From: Nothophaeocryptopus gaeumannii
Lineage: Eukaryota; Ascomycota; Dothideomycetes; Mycosphaerellales; Mycosphaerellaceae
Assembly (NCBI GenBank): GCA_031771865.1
Contig: JASISA010000027.1
Span: forward strand, 3,162,001 to 3,226,000
DNA length: 64,000 nucleotides
Direction: 5' to 3'
The notes below the pieces were generated by a model. It saw only the letters and a program-made list of their open reading frames with translations, was not told the origin of the DNA and made no database searches. Below, piece after piece: positions 22,301 to 34,400 of the stretch (positions are counted from its first letter, which is position 1; each line of letters opens with the position of its first letter). The translations under genes and the position numbers were made by a program.

Positions 22301-23553
22301 GGCAGGGAGGTAGTGGTGAGTGTGAGAAGAGGACTTTCGCAGCACAACTGGTGGCCGTTCGCAGTCGCAGGTGAAGCGAGGACAGATCGGCAGGGTGGTC
22401 TCGTGTGTGGTCCGTGTACGGGATGCCACTGTCGCACAGCGTCGCTGCTTCGATTGGTCGTGTATGCTTGGGGCCACCACTTTCCTCTTGTTCCCGCATC
22501 GAGCGTGGGATGTACAACGGGTGTAAGCGAAAAGGACTAGTTTTGGACGGCGTGACATATCTTACTGAACAAGTTTGCCGGCAGGACTCAAGATACTGCG
22601 AATGCAAGACCGTTTGGGTGCGCTACGCACTTTCGCGCACGCCCCCTGTGGGTAGCTTTGCTCTACTGCTGCTAGCGCACGGAGCCATGGCTCTTCAAGT
22701 CAACGCCTTCACGAGACAAGGGTGCGTGGTCCCGGCGAGCAGCTCGTCGGAGGCAGTTGACCTGTACTGTCGGGCGCCGCTACGTAGCAGCAATAGTAAC
22801 AATTGTCCCAAACGCCAGCCAGCAGAGACAGACAAGTCGAAGAATGCGTCGGGCGATGAACGTGTCGAGCTTACAGTACGTGTGGGGGCAGGCTGGGAGG
22901 CGATCGTAGCGGCGAGGAGGTCGAGGTCAGGTCAGGTCAGGCCCGCCTCGTCAGGTAGATGGTAGATGAGAGGCAGCTACTATTGCTAGGGTAGACAGGT
23001 CCCCGTAATAGGTAGCCATAATAACAACACTCAGAATAAGCCATATTATTCATGTTGCAGTCTAGTCTGCAGCCGCGGGGCGGCATCTGTAGTTACATAC
23101 AACAAGAACTGGATGATTATTGAAGTAGTGATGCTCAGACCACATGATTGGTCGTCGCAGGCAATCGAGGGAGCAGACTGCTAACGTCGTTCTAATAGCC
23201 CCCCGCGGTGGCCTGTCGTCGGTCTTGTAGTAGTGGCGCTGGTCCCAGAACCGACGGCTTTATTACCATGATGATTGATATTGCAGCAGTAGCACCGTCT
23301 AGTTCCGAACAAGCACAGCCGCAGCCGCAGTTGACTTTCTTTATTATCATTCTTACAGTTTGCAGCCCACCGGGCACCCACTGTGCAGTTGCCCGACTCC
23401 GCTCCACGTGCCCGCAACCTCGAGACTTCGAGACCTTGAAACCACCGCTGCTGCGGACCACCGCACCACGAGAGAGAGAGAGAGAGTGTGCACTGCTACC
23501 TCGCCGCCGCCGCCGACGGACGCCACTCTGCTCCCGGCACACCACATCTCTGC
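19369..23553. other. 4.2-kb gene-poor interval upstream of areA
   Basis: Many overlapping short frames exist on both strands, but none has a recognisable domain, consistent splice sites or coherent composition. It separates the divergent DBF2 and areA genes and probably holds the areA promoter and long leader. Visible details: a GGTCA tandem (about 22922-22940), an (AG)n run ending at 23487, and scattered TTATCA/TGATAA sequences (for example about 23345) that match the GATA-factor core. Confidence 0.5.
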
Positions 23554-26455
23554 ATGTCTCACGCGCAGGAGGCCTTGATGCGGGACGAGGACAGGCGTGG
23601 GGGTATTGTTGCCGCGCACGAGTACGCCTCCTCCTCCTCTGTCACCGACCTCGACGCCGCCGACTGCTCCGCCATCTTCCCCGACAGTCGCACCGATAGC
23701 GCATTTCAATCGCTAACGTCGCAATCAACACTCGAGACTCTGTCGACGAGTTTGAGCCCGACGGAGCGTGAAGCTCGGAAGGGCGTGTTACGGGAGTCCA
23801 TCTTCTTCGAGCAGTGGAAGGACGATGCGAGTCACCTCGAAGCCGAAAGCCCTGAGGAAATGCAGAAAAAGGATCCACTCGGCACGCAGATATGGAAGCT
23901 CTACCATAAGACCAAGGGCCAATTACCAAACGGCGAGCGTCTAGAGAACCTCACCTGGCGGATGATGTCCATGAACTTGCGTCGCAAAGAACTCGAGAGA
24001 CAAGGGTACGTACATGCATACACGCACACCGCTGCACACGAAAGGGCTAACCCGCCAGACTCACACTTCGTCCGTCCGACGCCCTCTCCTCCACCACCGC
24101 CGTCTCCGGTACGGCCAGAAAAAACACTCCCAGCGGCATCGCGCAACTTCGTAAGTCGTCCGAGCAGCAGCAGCAGCAGCAGCAAAGCACACAGAGAAAC
24201 GACGAGGACCACATGAACCTCGACGACTTTCTGGTCCCGTCATCTATTGGAACTCCCGCCGGTGTTTCACCTGCTCCATCTGGCAGCATTGCCGAACCTG
24301 ACCTCTCGTCGACTGCTACCTCAATCTCTGCTATCCCAATCAAGCAGCAGCAACGAATTCAGGCGGACGAGCTCTCACTTGCGCGAGCTTCTGCGCCTTC
24401 CGTCCCTCCGCTCCAGCAGGACCGACATAGTCAGGAGTTCTCATACGTCCAAAAGCACGTGCGTAAAACAAGCATTGACGAGCGACGGGTAAGTGCGTTC
24501 GAGTAACCACTACGCGAAGAAGTTACGCTGATTACATGTATCAATAGCCTCCCAAGCGGCGTGCGGAAGCATCGCCGCAAGTGCCACCCGTCAACAACAG
24601 CGCCATGGCAGCCCGAGACCCTGCGGCGGAAGTCGGTCTGCATCACTATTCTCTGGATACGCCCGTGACTGCTCAACCACAAGCTCAGCACCCTCCCGTT
24701 CCTTTCAATCTTGACACGTTCAACTTGGACAATGATCCAATCATCAACTCTGCTGGGCCAATACAGCAGAACTTCACCTTCTCGCCCATCGGTTCGCCAA
24801 TGATGTCGACCGGTGGTTTCAACCATATGTACAGCACTCATATGCCACCCCCTCCTAGTGCCTCAAGCTTCCAGTCCCCTCCAGGCTCTGCATATCCATC
24901 AACAGTCTCTACCCCGCAGCCCATTCCAGAAGGCGAACCGATGTTTTTCGGCAATCAACTCCACCCAACAGGATCGATACCTAATTTCCAGCATCAACCG
25001 CAGCAGCTACAGCAGCAGTCAACGACTCCGCAGCAACAACATTACGTCTTCAACCCGAGTAGCGACTCGATGTTCAGCGCCATTTCGGCGAGCGCACCTT
25101 CGCACGGCTTTCACCAGCCAACCTTTCAAATGCCTGGACACCTTGATCCTTCTAATGTCCTGCCACAAGATTTTCAACCTGGGAACATACCAATGGGTCG
25201 AAGCGAGAACATGTTCACTTTTGGAGGCGACTCCGACGGGGAGGATGAGTTTCAAGAGTCGAACTTTATGATGCCACAGGGCCTCTCGCCCGAAGACGCC
25301 AACCTCGACATGCATGGTAATTACCAATGGGACAACTCCATGTCAAATCAATATGCTGCCAGCGGAAGGTTCAACAATCAGGGTCGAAAAGGTGTTCAGA
25401 TCGGAGGAGCCGAGATGATTCCTTCTCCCCAGAGCTGGCACGAAGGTGGGCTGCATAGAGGTCACGGATCTGCCGCCTCCGTGAGCGATATCAGGAATCG
25501 AACGGGCGACCCCAGAACTCGGAAGATACCTCGCACAACATCCACCCCCAATACCGTCGGCATGGCCACGGGAATGTTCTCGATCCGAACACAATCCTCC
25601 CCCTCCTCGCCACCCGAGTCTGGCTTCAATTCTGCGGTGCCCTCTCGGCCGGGCAGTCCAAGACCAAGTGGCGAGAACAGTGGCGTGCCCACCACATGTA
25701 CGAACTGCTTCACTCAAACGACTCCGCTCTGGCGCCGAAACCCCGAAGGTCATCCTTTGTGCAATGCATGCGGCTTGTTCTTGAAGTTGCACGGCGTCGT
25801 TCGGCCTTTGAGCTTGAAGACCGATGTCATTAAAAAGCGGAACCGTGGAAGTGGCAATTCAATGCCGGTTGGATCTTCACGATCGAAGAAGGCAGCAAGC
25901 CGCAAAAACTCGGTCGTGCAGGGAGCCCCAAACACGCCTGCTGCGGGCAAGAACTCGGCGAATGAGTCGGACTCACCTAAATCGGGTGGTGGATCCACTG
26001 CGGACACGCCGATGAGCTCGGGACCTGCAGAGAAGCCTGTGAAAACGGTTGTTCCCATTGCGCCCGGTCCTCCCAAACCTGTAACGCAACCGCCTCCGAT
26101 AGCGCCGACGCGACCGACAGCAGCACCAAGACGCGCACGTAGACAGAGCAGAGCCAGCAACGCAGTCAGCCAATCTGACGCTGACATGCTCGACGCAGAC
26201 GATACGAATAGCAACACTGGCCAAGGAGGGCATCAGGATAATATGGCAGGTCTGCATCCACCACACTTGGCGCCTAATACCTCGAATATGAAAACGAACG
26301 CTCCTCCGATGCACCCTCAAATGGTCCCTCCTGGAGGTGGCGCCTCGACGACTGCTCACTTGGCAGATCCACACAGTAATGCACCTCCCCCTGGAATTCC
26401 GGCCTCGATGATGACTGGTCCCCAGGAATGGGAGTGGCTCACAATGAGCCTATAA
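23554..26455 (+). CDS. areA: nitrogen-regulatory GATA transcription factor AreA/NIT2
   Basis: Global activator of nitrogen-catabolite genes, binding HGATAR sites. Three exons: 23554-24005, 24059-24488 and 24548-26455, giving 929 aa. Phases agree at both joins. The N-terminus has the AreA block DPLGTQIWKLYHKTKGQLPN...RLENLTWRMMSMNLRRKE; exon 2 ends SYVQKHVRKTSIDERR, also typical. A single GATA finger with Cys at 678, 681, 699 and 702 (CTNCFTQTTPLWRRNPEG, LCNACG) is followed by the basic LKTDVIKKRNRG tail. The protein ends EWEWLTMSL, the signature through which AreA is held by its co-repressor NMR. Polyglutamine (CAG repeats about 24163-24184) and QPQQLQQQ tracts are present. The start is the first ATG in frame; the frame upstream opens only with GTG. 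Confidence 0.96.
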
Positions 26456-27623
26456 TTGCTGCTCGCAAAGCACTCCATGGATCTTGGACGCACACTATCT
26501 TCGTCAGGTGTCCATATTCTAACGCACTTTTTGCTGATTAGTATCCGTCTCATAGATGTGCTTTCAGGCCACTTAGAGTAATACCGGAGCTTTTATTTTT
26601 CTCGCTCGATACCCGATAGACTCTGCGATTTGGAACCTTTGTATATATGCGCTGCTTTTGACGCGAAGGTCTCACTTGATTGGGCTGCAGATGCATGGAG
26701 TACTGAGCTATCTATTGTTGGCTTTGATGATTGCCGTCTCGTCTGGTTAAAGAGCGGACATGAGAGATGGAAGGACTGCACCGCTGTTGGACCTTCGCAT
26801 TATGAGATGATGAAATGGTGATCTGTCGCGGTTCATGTGCTCTTTTTTTCCTGTAGAGCTTTGGTTTCACTTCGTCTCTTCTCGCCTCTCTGTGCAATTC
26901 CCTCGACGACGCTGTTTCGCACGCGAGCAACACCCGAGAGACTTCGCGGTAATTCGCGGCTCAATATGCTGTTCGGCAGCTCATGTCGGCACTGTCTTGA
27001 GCTGTGCTACTGGCTCAGTACGATATTGAGTTTCGGGCAGGTGGCTTGAGCTCGCGTACAGAGATTGGGCGTCGAGGCTTGGAGCAGTTGAGAGTTGTCT
27101 TGTTCCGTTCCATGCGGACAATTTGTCCAAATTCTGTGAGATTGCTGTGGCGCGAGCCAAGCTCGCTGGAGCGCAAGACATCCTTATGTCGTCTCAGCTT
27201 TCATCCCTACCTTCGCTTCGGTGGCCAATCACCTGCAAGCATGGGCCACCTTCATACTGGGGAGGGGCGCTCTTAATTAGGTTAGCGCGCCAAGCCCGAT
27301 CCAGGAGGCTGAAAGTTGAGACTAATCTTTATGCGCGCCCAATCTCCCGCCCAGGCGTACTTGGTCCGTATATGATGGTGTGGTCAATATGCCTCATGTA
27401 GGGTGGGCTAACACGAAGCTGACGATGGCATCGATGGAAGAATTTCATTCTCACGAATCGGCGAAGATATGTACATGCAGGGGACAATCGCTGATGCAGC
27501 GTCCAACTCTACAACTTGGTGTTGGACGACGTGAAAGTCTGATCTCGTCAGTCCACGACAACTGCATCCTCACCTGGTCTCGAGCGTTAGAAGGTGAAAG
27601 AAGATCACGCTGCACAGACTCAC
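26456..27623. other. intergenic, convergent 3' regions
   Basis: Lies between the stop of areA and the stop of the dienelactone hydrolase. No frame here has a recognisable domain; the first part is likely areA 3' untranslated sequence. Confidence 0.5.
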
Positions 27624-28670
27624 TCACATGTTCTCGTGGAAGAAGTTGAGTAGGAGATTGTATGCTTTCTCATAGTCAGCCTTGACAGCTGGGTCTTTGA
27701 GATCACCACGAGCCGCCATGAAGCCGTGAACCTGTGAATTCAAGTCAGCCGAGGCACCCCTACAACAAAACCTAGCAGTCGTGTTCTACTAACCTGGTTT
27801 GGCCACCACTGCACAACATTCTTGACCTTAATAGCCTGCTGCCACTTCTCGACATCCTCCTTTGGCTCATCTTTGCTGGGTAGCATTGCGAAAGGAATTG
27901 TCACACCAGCAGCATCGTTGGCATCGACCATGGCAGGATGACAACTAGCGGCCGCTTTGAACGGGGTGCCGGATTGAGATGAGAGGTTCACGATTTTTCC
28001 GCCCTACAAAGCAAAGAGCGGAAGGTCAACGTTTGTCTCAGACATTGGATGCTTTCCGGCCTTCAGTTTCTCACCCAGCAGTACCCTACGATTCCCCATT
28101 CTTGAATTGAGCTGTTCTTTTCCTGGATGTCTTTGAGGACTTTGGGGATGCGCTCGAGGGTTTTGGGAGGAGCGGCTTTGGTCTGAAGGGAAGAGCATGT
28201 CAGTGACGAGGAGCTGGTGAGTTTCTGGCATGGGCGTACCGAGAAGAATTCACCCAGCTTCTTTCCCTTCTCGTCGTTGTCTGGCGGGTACTGCAATGGC
28301 TGTCAGTATGAAAAGAATCTGCGGCAGTTGTGGCGTTGGACGAACCCAGGAGATATCAGCGGGCTCGCCATCGAAGAAGTCTGTGTCCAAGTCAGTCGGT
28401 CAACTCTTAGACGTGTCAATGCTGGCACGGCGCACCTGGCATAAAGACCTGGTATTGTCGCTCCTTGTCTCCAGTCGCAAGAATATCGGCGCCCTGCAGC
28501 GTCTGGGGGAAGAAGCCGAAGATGTCGTAGACGACGAGAATGGCTTGCTTCGCATCTCTCGGGCCAGTCTGGTACGTCTTCATGCCCTCAACTGTGGTAA
28601 AGGAGCCCTTCTCCTTGTAGCCATCAGCCACAACAGGCGGCACAGTGCAACAAGCGTGCGACTGCGACAT
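27624..28670 (-). CDS. dienelactone hydrolase family protein
   Basis: Alpha/beta-hydrolase that in bacteria opens dienelactones in aromatic-acid breakdown; fungal members are cytosolic and mostly unassigned. Six exons from ATG 28670 (MSQSHACC) to TGA 27624. Joins: PGxx after QVFMP to DFFDGEPADISW; YPPDNDEKGKKLGEFFS; TKAAPPKTLERIPKV; GIVGYCW to GGKIVNLSS; then WWPNQ to VHGFMAARGDL. The nucleophile Cys in GYCWGGK and the catalytic His in VHGFMAARGD are both visible. All splice sites are GT...AG. The intron between GYCW and GGK (28004-28074) is one of three homologous introns in the window. The minus-strand neighbour, a beta-lactamase-like gene, is about 550 bp away; no functional link is evident. 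Confidence 0.9.
28004..28074 (-). repeat. introner-like element, copy A (71 nt, in DLH)
   Basis: This intron shares the core AATGTCTGAGACAAACG, an upstream GGCCGGAAAGC segment and the 3' end CTTTGCTTTGTAG with the introns at 46029-46100 and 48520-48582. It begins GTGAGAAAC and ends TTTGTAG. The coding genes around the three copies are unrelated, so the similarity is intron-specific. Confidence 0.8.
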
Positions 28671-29218
28671 TTTCGGATTCGAGACGGGTGGGTGGGATTG
28701 CTTGCTCAGGAGTGGTTCTTGTGTATGCAAATGTAGAACAGAGCGGATGGAAGGGTTGTAGGTGGATGGCAGAACAGAGAGGCTGCTGGCGTTTGTTGGC
28801 GGTGACAATAGTGCCAATGATGCCAATGGTGCTGGTGATCGTGTAGCCCCGTCCGCGAACCAGCGTCTGCAAGCACCTGCAGCGTTCCATCATCGCCAGA
28901 TCTCGAGCCGTCAGTCCATTCAGCAACAACGATACCCCGCGTACAGTACCACATGTACGGCGACTTAGTAAAGCTTCACCAGCCCAGCTTCACCCCCACC
29001 TGTGTTGATGAATGACGTACGACAGCGACCGAGGGGCAGCGGGAGGGGCCAGTCGAGGGGCACATTGGATGCATTTGCATTAGTATCTGCCTCAACATCA
29101 CATGTATCTTGTGCGATTCACATATCGAATCCCTTGCTGTACATCTCACCTGCAGAGAGGCCTTTATATTTGGAATGACGAACGCTGCTGCGCCTGGGAA
29201 GGAGGGAGGCGCTACTGT
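28671..29218. other. intergenic between minus-strand genes
   Basis: Upstream region of the dienelactone hydrolase and downstream region of the beta-lactamase-like gene. No supported gene. Confidence 0.5.
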
Positions 29219-31114
29219 CTATCGTCCTCGCCCGCCCTGCACCATCATCTTCTCTGCTCGCTCTTTCCCTGCTGCCTTCAGCACGAGCTTCCATGCTGGC
29301 AGTTCGATAGTACGACTGTTATCCCAAAACACGACCTCGTTGATGGGTTGTCCAGCATACGTCAACTGGTCTAAGTAGCGCAATTGACATGTCAGCATAT
29401 CTGAATGATGAGCTCTCAAACATCTCGGTGCAGTCACCCACCTTGATCCGTGATGCAAAACGAGTCCCAGACCTTCTCGCCTGTATCCGACGTTCTTCGA
29501 GACGCCACCACTATGCGCCATACTTCGCCATCCTGCTGTTCCTCGTCCTTGAACAACAGAGTCGGAATCAGCTGGGCGTGCCACTCCCCATCATACTCGA
29601 TTTCAGACAACTTTGGAAGCGCGAAGTTGAGCACATCAGTGGAATTGGAGATGAAGGACATGAGGTGAAGCCCCTTCGAAGCAGACACTTGCAGCACAAG
29701 CGAAGAGTTCAAGGACGAGTTCGAAGCAACATAGCTTCCAGAGAAGGCGAGATCCAGCTGCTTCCAGATTGCCTTCTCAGCGGCTCTTACAAGCTCGACA
29801 GAGACGACGTCGAGGATGTCGCTCAGCAGGGCTGCACTTCCCGCGACGAGGAGAGTGATGCCCAGCCCGTACTCTTCCAGGATGAGCACGCGCGAGTAGT
29901 AGCCTGGTAGCCCTCCCGACTTCGTGACAAAAGTGACAGGTCTACGGCTCTCTTCCAGAATCGAATCTGTTCTGAATATCTCAAACGGCATGCCGTAGAA
30001 TGAATTGACGCCGCTTGAATAGCTGGCGGGCATCAGCCAATTCACGCCCGTCGCGAGCGAATTGTAGTGCGCCAGAATGTATCGTAAGAATTTGGACATG
30101 TCTGAAGCACAGCTGTAGATGCCACCGGTGGGGTTCTGGACACCCTCTTGAACATCCCCTTCAGTATCGAGCCCCGTCAGCAGAGAATCATCTCGCATGT
30201 CGGCTATACAGCTTACAATAGTTCTCTTCATCGTCCAATACAGGTAGGACAGCGTGTTCATCCGGTGGTGTCTCAAGGCTAGACGATACCATTGAGAGCG
30301 GCTCAAAGATGGCTTCTTCAATGTACTCCTTGTACGCTTTGCCGGTGACATTTTCGATAACCAGACCAAGCAGCTCAAAATTGACGTTACCATACGTCGA
30401 CTTCTGATTCGGTGCGAAGAGCGGTAGCTCGTGCTTCAACACATCGTACAAGTCGCTAGCATTGCACGGTCGTTGATAGTGGACGTATTCGTCACAGGTC
30501 TAAGACTTCATTAGCAGCGAGACGACCAAATTGACAAGCAGAATGCAGACCGGGAGTCCGTCTCTGTCCACAGGAGGTAGTCCCAGCGATGCAGGATCTG
30601 GAAACAAATTCAATAGATCACTCTGCGCAAATTCACGCGGTATGCCGGACAGCTGAGACGCTAGGATCCGGAGCGTGATGTCCTTGAACGGCAGAGCGTA
30701 TTCATCAGAGGCTAGCGCAGGAAGATACTTGGTGATCGGGTCGTCCAGACTACTTATGAGTCCAGCATCGTACTGCTGGAGAATGGCCAGAACTGTGAAG
30801 ACCTTTGTTATGGACGCAATCCGATACTGGCTCTGCGGTCCGACTTCCTCTTCGCCCGGTCGTGTCGCATTGCGAACAGCGGCGGTGTGATGACTTGAGA
30901 ATAACGTGTGCGCCTTTGAAGTCACCTCAATGGAGTACGAGCTGGCGTTGTATTTCGCCTCTTCCACGAGGCGCTTGAGCTTGTGTTCGATCTTCTGGAA
31001 GGCCGGTGCGATATCATCGACTTCGTACCACGACGACACTGGAAAGGCTGGAGAAGGCTCATAGCATTTGGCCCATGTCTCAAATACCAGAAAGAGAATA
31101 ACTATTGGGAACAT
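29219..31114 (-). CDS. secreted beta-lactamase-like serine hydrolase
   Basis: Member of the beta-lactamase/LACTB-like (PF00144 type) family. An N-terminal hydrophobic signal (MFPIVILFLVFETW) suggests secretion, and several NxS/T glycosylation sites fit that. Four exons: 31114-30551; from 30499 to about 30210; about 30150 to 29436; and the last to TAG 29219. The active-site SxxK is SITK (Ser101, Lys104); the YxN motif is YGN near 224-226; the third family motif is probably FVTKSGGLPGY. Phases agree at each join (GLP/TCDEY, NYW/DVQEG, TDQ/DQLTYAG). Fungal members include esterases and hydrolases of secondary metabolism; the substrate is unknown and no biosynthetic cluster adjoins it. Confidence 0.85.
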
Positions 31115-31499
31115 TGCTGCACAAAAAGTCGTCTTTAATGCCGTGGACGAGCGAGGGGAGGCGGGCGCTCAAGAAGGCTGCGGCGGCGCTCGGGCTTATT
31201 TCGGCCTCAGGCAACAGAAACGACTCCACTGGATTCCAGACATCACTGGGAGGCAATGCTCACACCTCACTGTGCCCATAGCCGGAGAAGTAAGATATCG
31301 AGCGTCGACTGTGCACGATGTCTGTCGAATAAGGAAGTCAACATCAGCACGATGGCGTATGAGACAATTCTGGAGAAAGGTGCAGTCGAACGTTGATGAT
31401 GAATTTCATCACCTGATTTGCTATTAATATGCTGCTAACAACGCTAATGCTCGTAGGGTATCATTGTTCGCGTCAATAAAATCACTTCCAAAGAGCAAG

Positions 31500-34400
31500 C
31501 TATGCTGCGGTGAGTGATCTCACCCCTCCACCGGTATCTCTCTCTCCAGAATGCAAAATTCTGGGCCTCAGGGCTCCCTCTCGGCCGGCCCAGTCCTCCC
31601 TACAGCGTGCGAGCTGAAAGGAGGGAGCCTTCTTCGCCGGCATCCAGGCCAGCTTATTCTCCGCTTTGTCCGACAATTCTATGGTCGGTTCGCGGCGTTT
31701 GGCGACAGTAATTGTGCCGGTAATGCTGCCAAAGTCGCTCAGTGTGCTGCAGCTGGATACGGTTCGCTGCTCTCTAAGCCAATCGAGGCCATCACCAGTC
31801 ATCTGTGAGCGCAGTTGTTGTTGTTGTTGTCTCTCGTGGGAAAGGTGTCTGCAGGCACCCTCCAAGCCAAAGATCCTATGCTCATGGTGTTGGTTGATGA
31901 GGTTCATGATGGCGCTGACGTTGCGACCTTCTGTGGGGTGGGTGACGTTTGACGCCTTAGCATCAGCGGCCATGTTCACTTCTTCTCGGATGCGATCCTT
32001 CTCGCTCTCGGCGTTCTGTATGGTGCGTTCAAGGTTCGCCTTGACTCTGCTCTCAGTAGCCTTGGCCTGTGCAAGTTCGCGCTGCAGGTCTTGAAGCTTG
32101 CCGCTGGATTGCGATGCTGCCTTCAAACGAGCCTCGAGCATCTCGATGCGGATGCCATGTTCGTTGAGCTCCGTCTCTTTCTGCTTGATGAGGGCATCGC
32201 GCTCTCGTACGCTCTCCTGTGAGCGCGCCAATTCGGCTTCCATGTCGACATTTGCCGCCTTTGCCCTCTTGAGATCTTCCGCTCGTTCGATCCATGGTGC
32301 ATGAGCGCGCTCAAACTCGACAGTGTTGTCTAGATCCCTTGGTAAGGCTGAAAGGTCCATGATCAATTCATTGAGGTTGCGCAGGTGGGCATTCAGCGTT
32401 GCAAACGGACCCGCTTCAGTAGCGACGGAGAACACTGCTGATGCCACGTGGGAAAGGACGACCGAGACTTCGGATGAGGCAAATGGCTCGATGCGACCTT
32501 CTTCAGTGAAGAGATCTTGAAGAGCTGCCCCACCTTTGCAAACGTATGTGATGATATCGGTTGCTGCCTCTTCGGCATGATCGAACTTCTCCAGGAACGT
32601 GACCTCCAATGTTAAGGATCGCGCCTTCAGTTCTGTCAGCGCATTGAGGATCCTTCCGGTCGCGACTTTGACGTTGCGTGAGAGCTCGGTAAGAGACTTG
32701 ACCCTGTTGAGAATCAGGACTGCATCGGACATGTCTTCATCTCCGTCTTCAGCGTCTGCTGATGAAGGGTTCGAAAGGTTGTTTTCGATCAACATTCTGG
32801 CGATTGATAGGCCATTAGTGGCGCCGTCCATGCTGCTTTGCAGCAGCTTCGCTTTCATCGTAAGTCTGTCTGCGTGGTCCGCTGGGTCGGGGTGTAGGTG
32901 AAGGCTGGCTAGATGAGCCATGACTTCGATGGATCTGCCTAAACGCGCAGCCACGTCGCTCTCCTTCAGCTCGTCTTTGCGGATAGCATCAATGTTGCCG
33001 TCGAGGGCTCGTTCGACAACATCCAGCTCGAATTGTGCGCTTCCATAAGCTGCAAAGGCCTGAACGCTGCAGCTGCTGATAGAATTGACAAGTCGTTCAG
33101 CCATGCCAGCGATCCATGAAAGCCTGTCAGCGGCCTCAATCCCAGCAAAGACCTGCTCGTCCTGTCCACGCGTGCCGAAGGAGGCGATACGATCTCTTAT
33201 GGAGCTCTGTATAAGTGAGGCTTTGAATTCGATGCGCTTGAACCGTAGGAGGGCCAAAACACTGTCTCGGTCCGTCTGGAATGTCTCTGGCAGAATCAAC
33301 TGGACAATTGCCAGATGCTCTGAAGCTTGCTGCGCTTCCAGCTTGCCCAACTCTAGGTCAATGGTCTTGATCTGAGTCTTTGCAGCACTAGATTGCAATT
33401 TTTGGTTAAGGTCGACCATGGCCCGCGATTTGTTCGAGAGATCCACGGCTTCAGATTCGGTGATTTCTTTGCTGGCTTGCATGTCCTGCAAATCACTCTG
33501 GAGTTGGCCGACAAGGCTGCGGAAACGGCTAATATTATATTCCGCCTCGTCCTTTGCGGTCTGCAGGTCCTGGACGCTTCTCTTAAGCTCGGCAATGATG
33601 CCGTCTCTGAAATCGATTTCGTCGGACAACTGCTTCTCAGCCTCGATGTGGTTCACTTCGAGCTCGTCGTTGATTTCTTTGAGGTTCTCCAAGTCCTCGA
33701 TGATAGCGTTCTGTTCGCTGATCTTGATTTGTAAAGCTTCGTTGTCTTCGCCCAGTCGCTCGATGATATCCTCGGCTCCCTGTGCAATCTCCAACTGCTG
33801 TCTGAGATCTTCGGCGTCGGTCCGGCTACTCGCGAGCTTCTCTTGAGTTTCGTTGAGCTCACTCTTCAGACCGTCGATGTCCTTGATCTGGTCCTCCAGT
33901 AGGCTGATCCGCTCCTTGAGCTCGTGTTTCTCATCTTGCGCCATGTCCCGCAGTCTGAGCAGTGCCTCTCTCAGTCTCTCATTCGTTTTCTGAAGCTGCA
34001 AGAATCCAGCACTGCTGCGCTCTTCAGGGCTCATCTCTTTGCCGAGCTCGTTATTCTCCTCCTTCAAAATCTCCAGTTCAAGTTCGAGCTCTTCATTCCT
34101 TGCCTTGACGGCTTCCAGCTCGTGTTTCGCGTTCTCTGCCTCCTCCTCCGCCATTTCGCGGTCCAGTAACGCGTTCTCAATGTCAAGTTGGTCCTGGGAG
34201 CGAGCTTCCTCAATAGATTCCATGTGCGACTCGTAATTCGCAAGAATCTTCTTGGCCTCCTCCAACTCCTTCTGCTGCGGCTTGTATTTGGCATTGACCT
34301 TCTCGATCGCGCTGCGGGCAACATCGCGCTCGCGCAGAAGCTTCTCATTGTCCTTCTTCAATTCTCTAACCTCTGAAAGCTTGCGATCTTGAAGGCGTGC

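Noticed and set aside
20027..22965. Several frames of 100-186 codons in the interval before areA
   Set aside because: No domain, no consistent splice sites, overlapping frames on both strands; the length is expected by chance in GC-rich DNA.
33393..34376. Plus-strand frames within the dynactin region
   Set aside because: They are antisense to the coiled coil and show no domain of their own.
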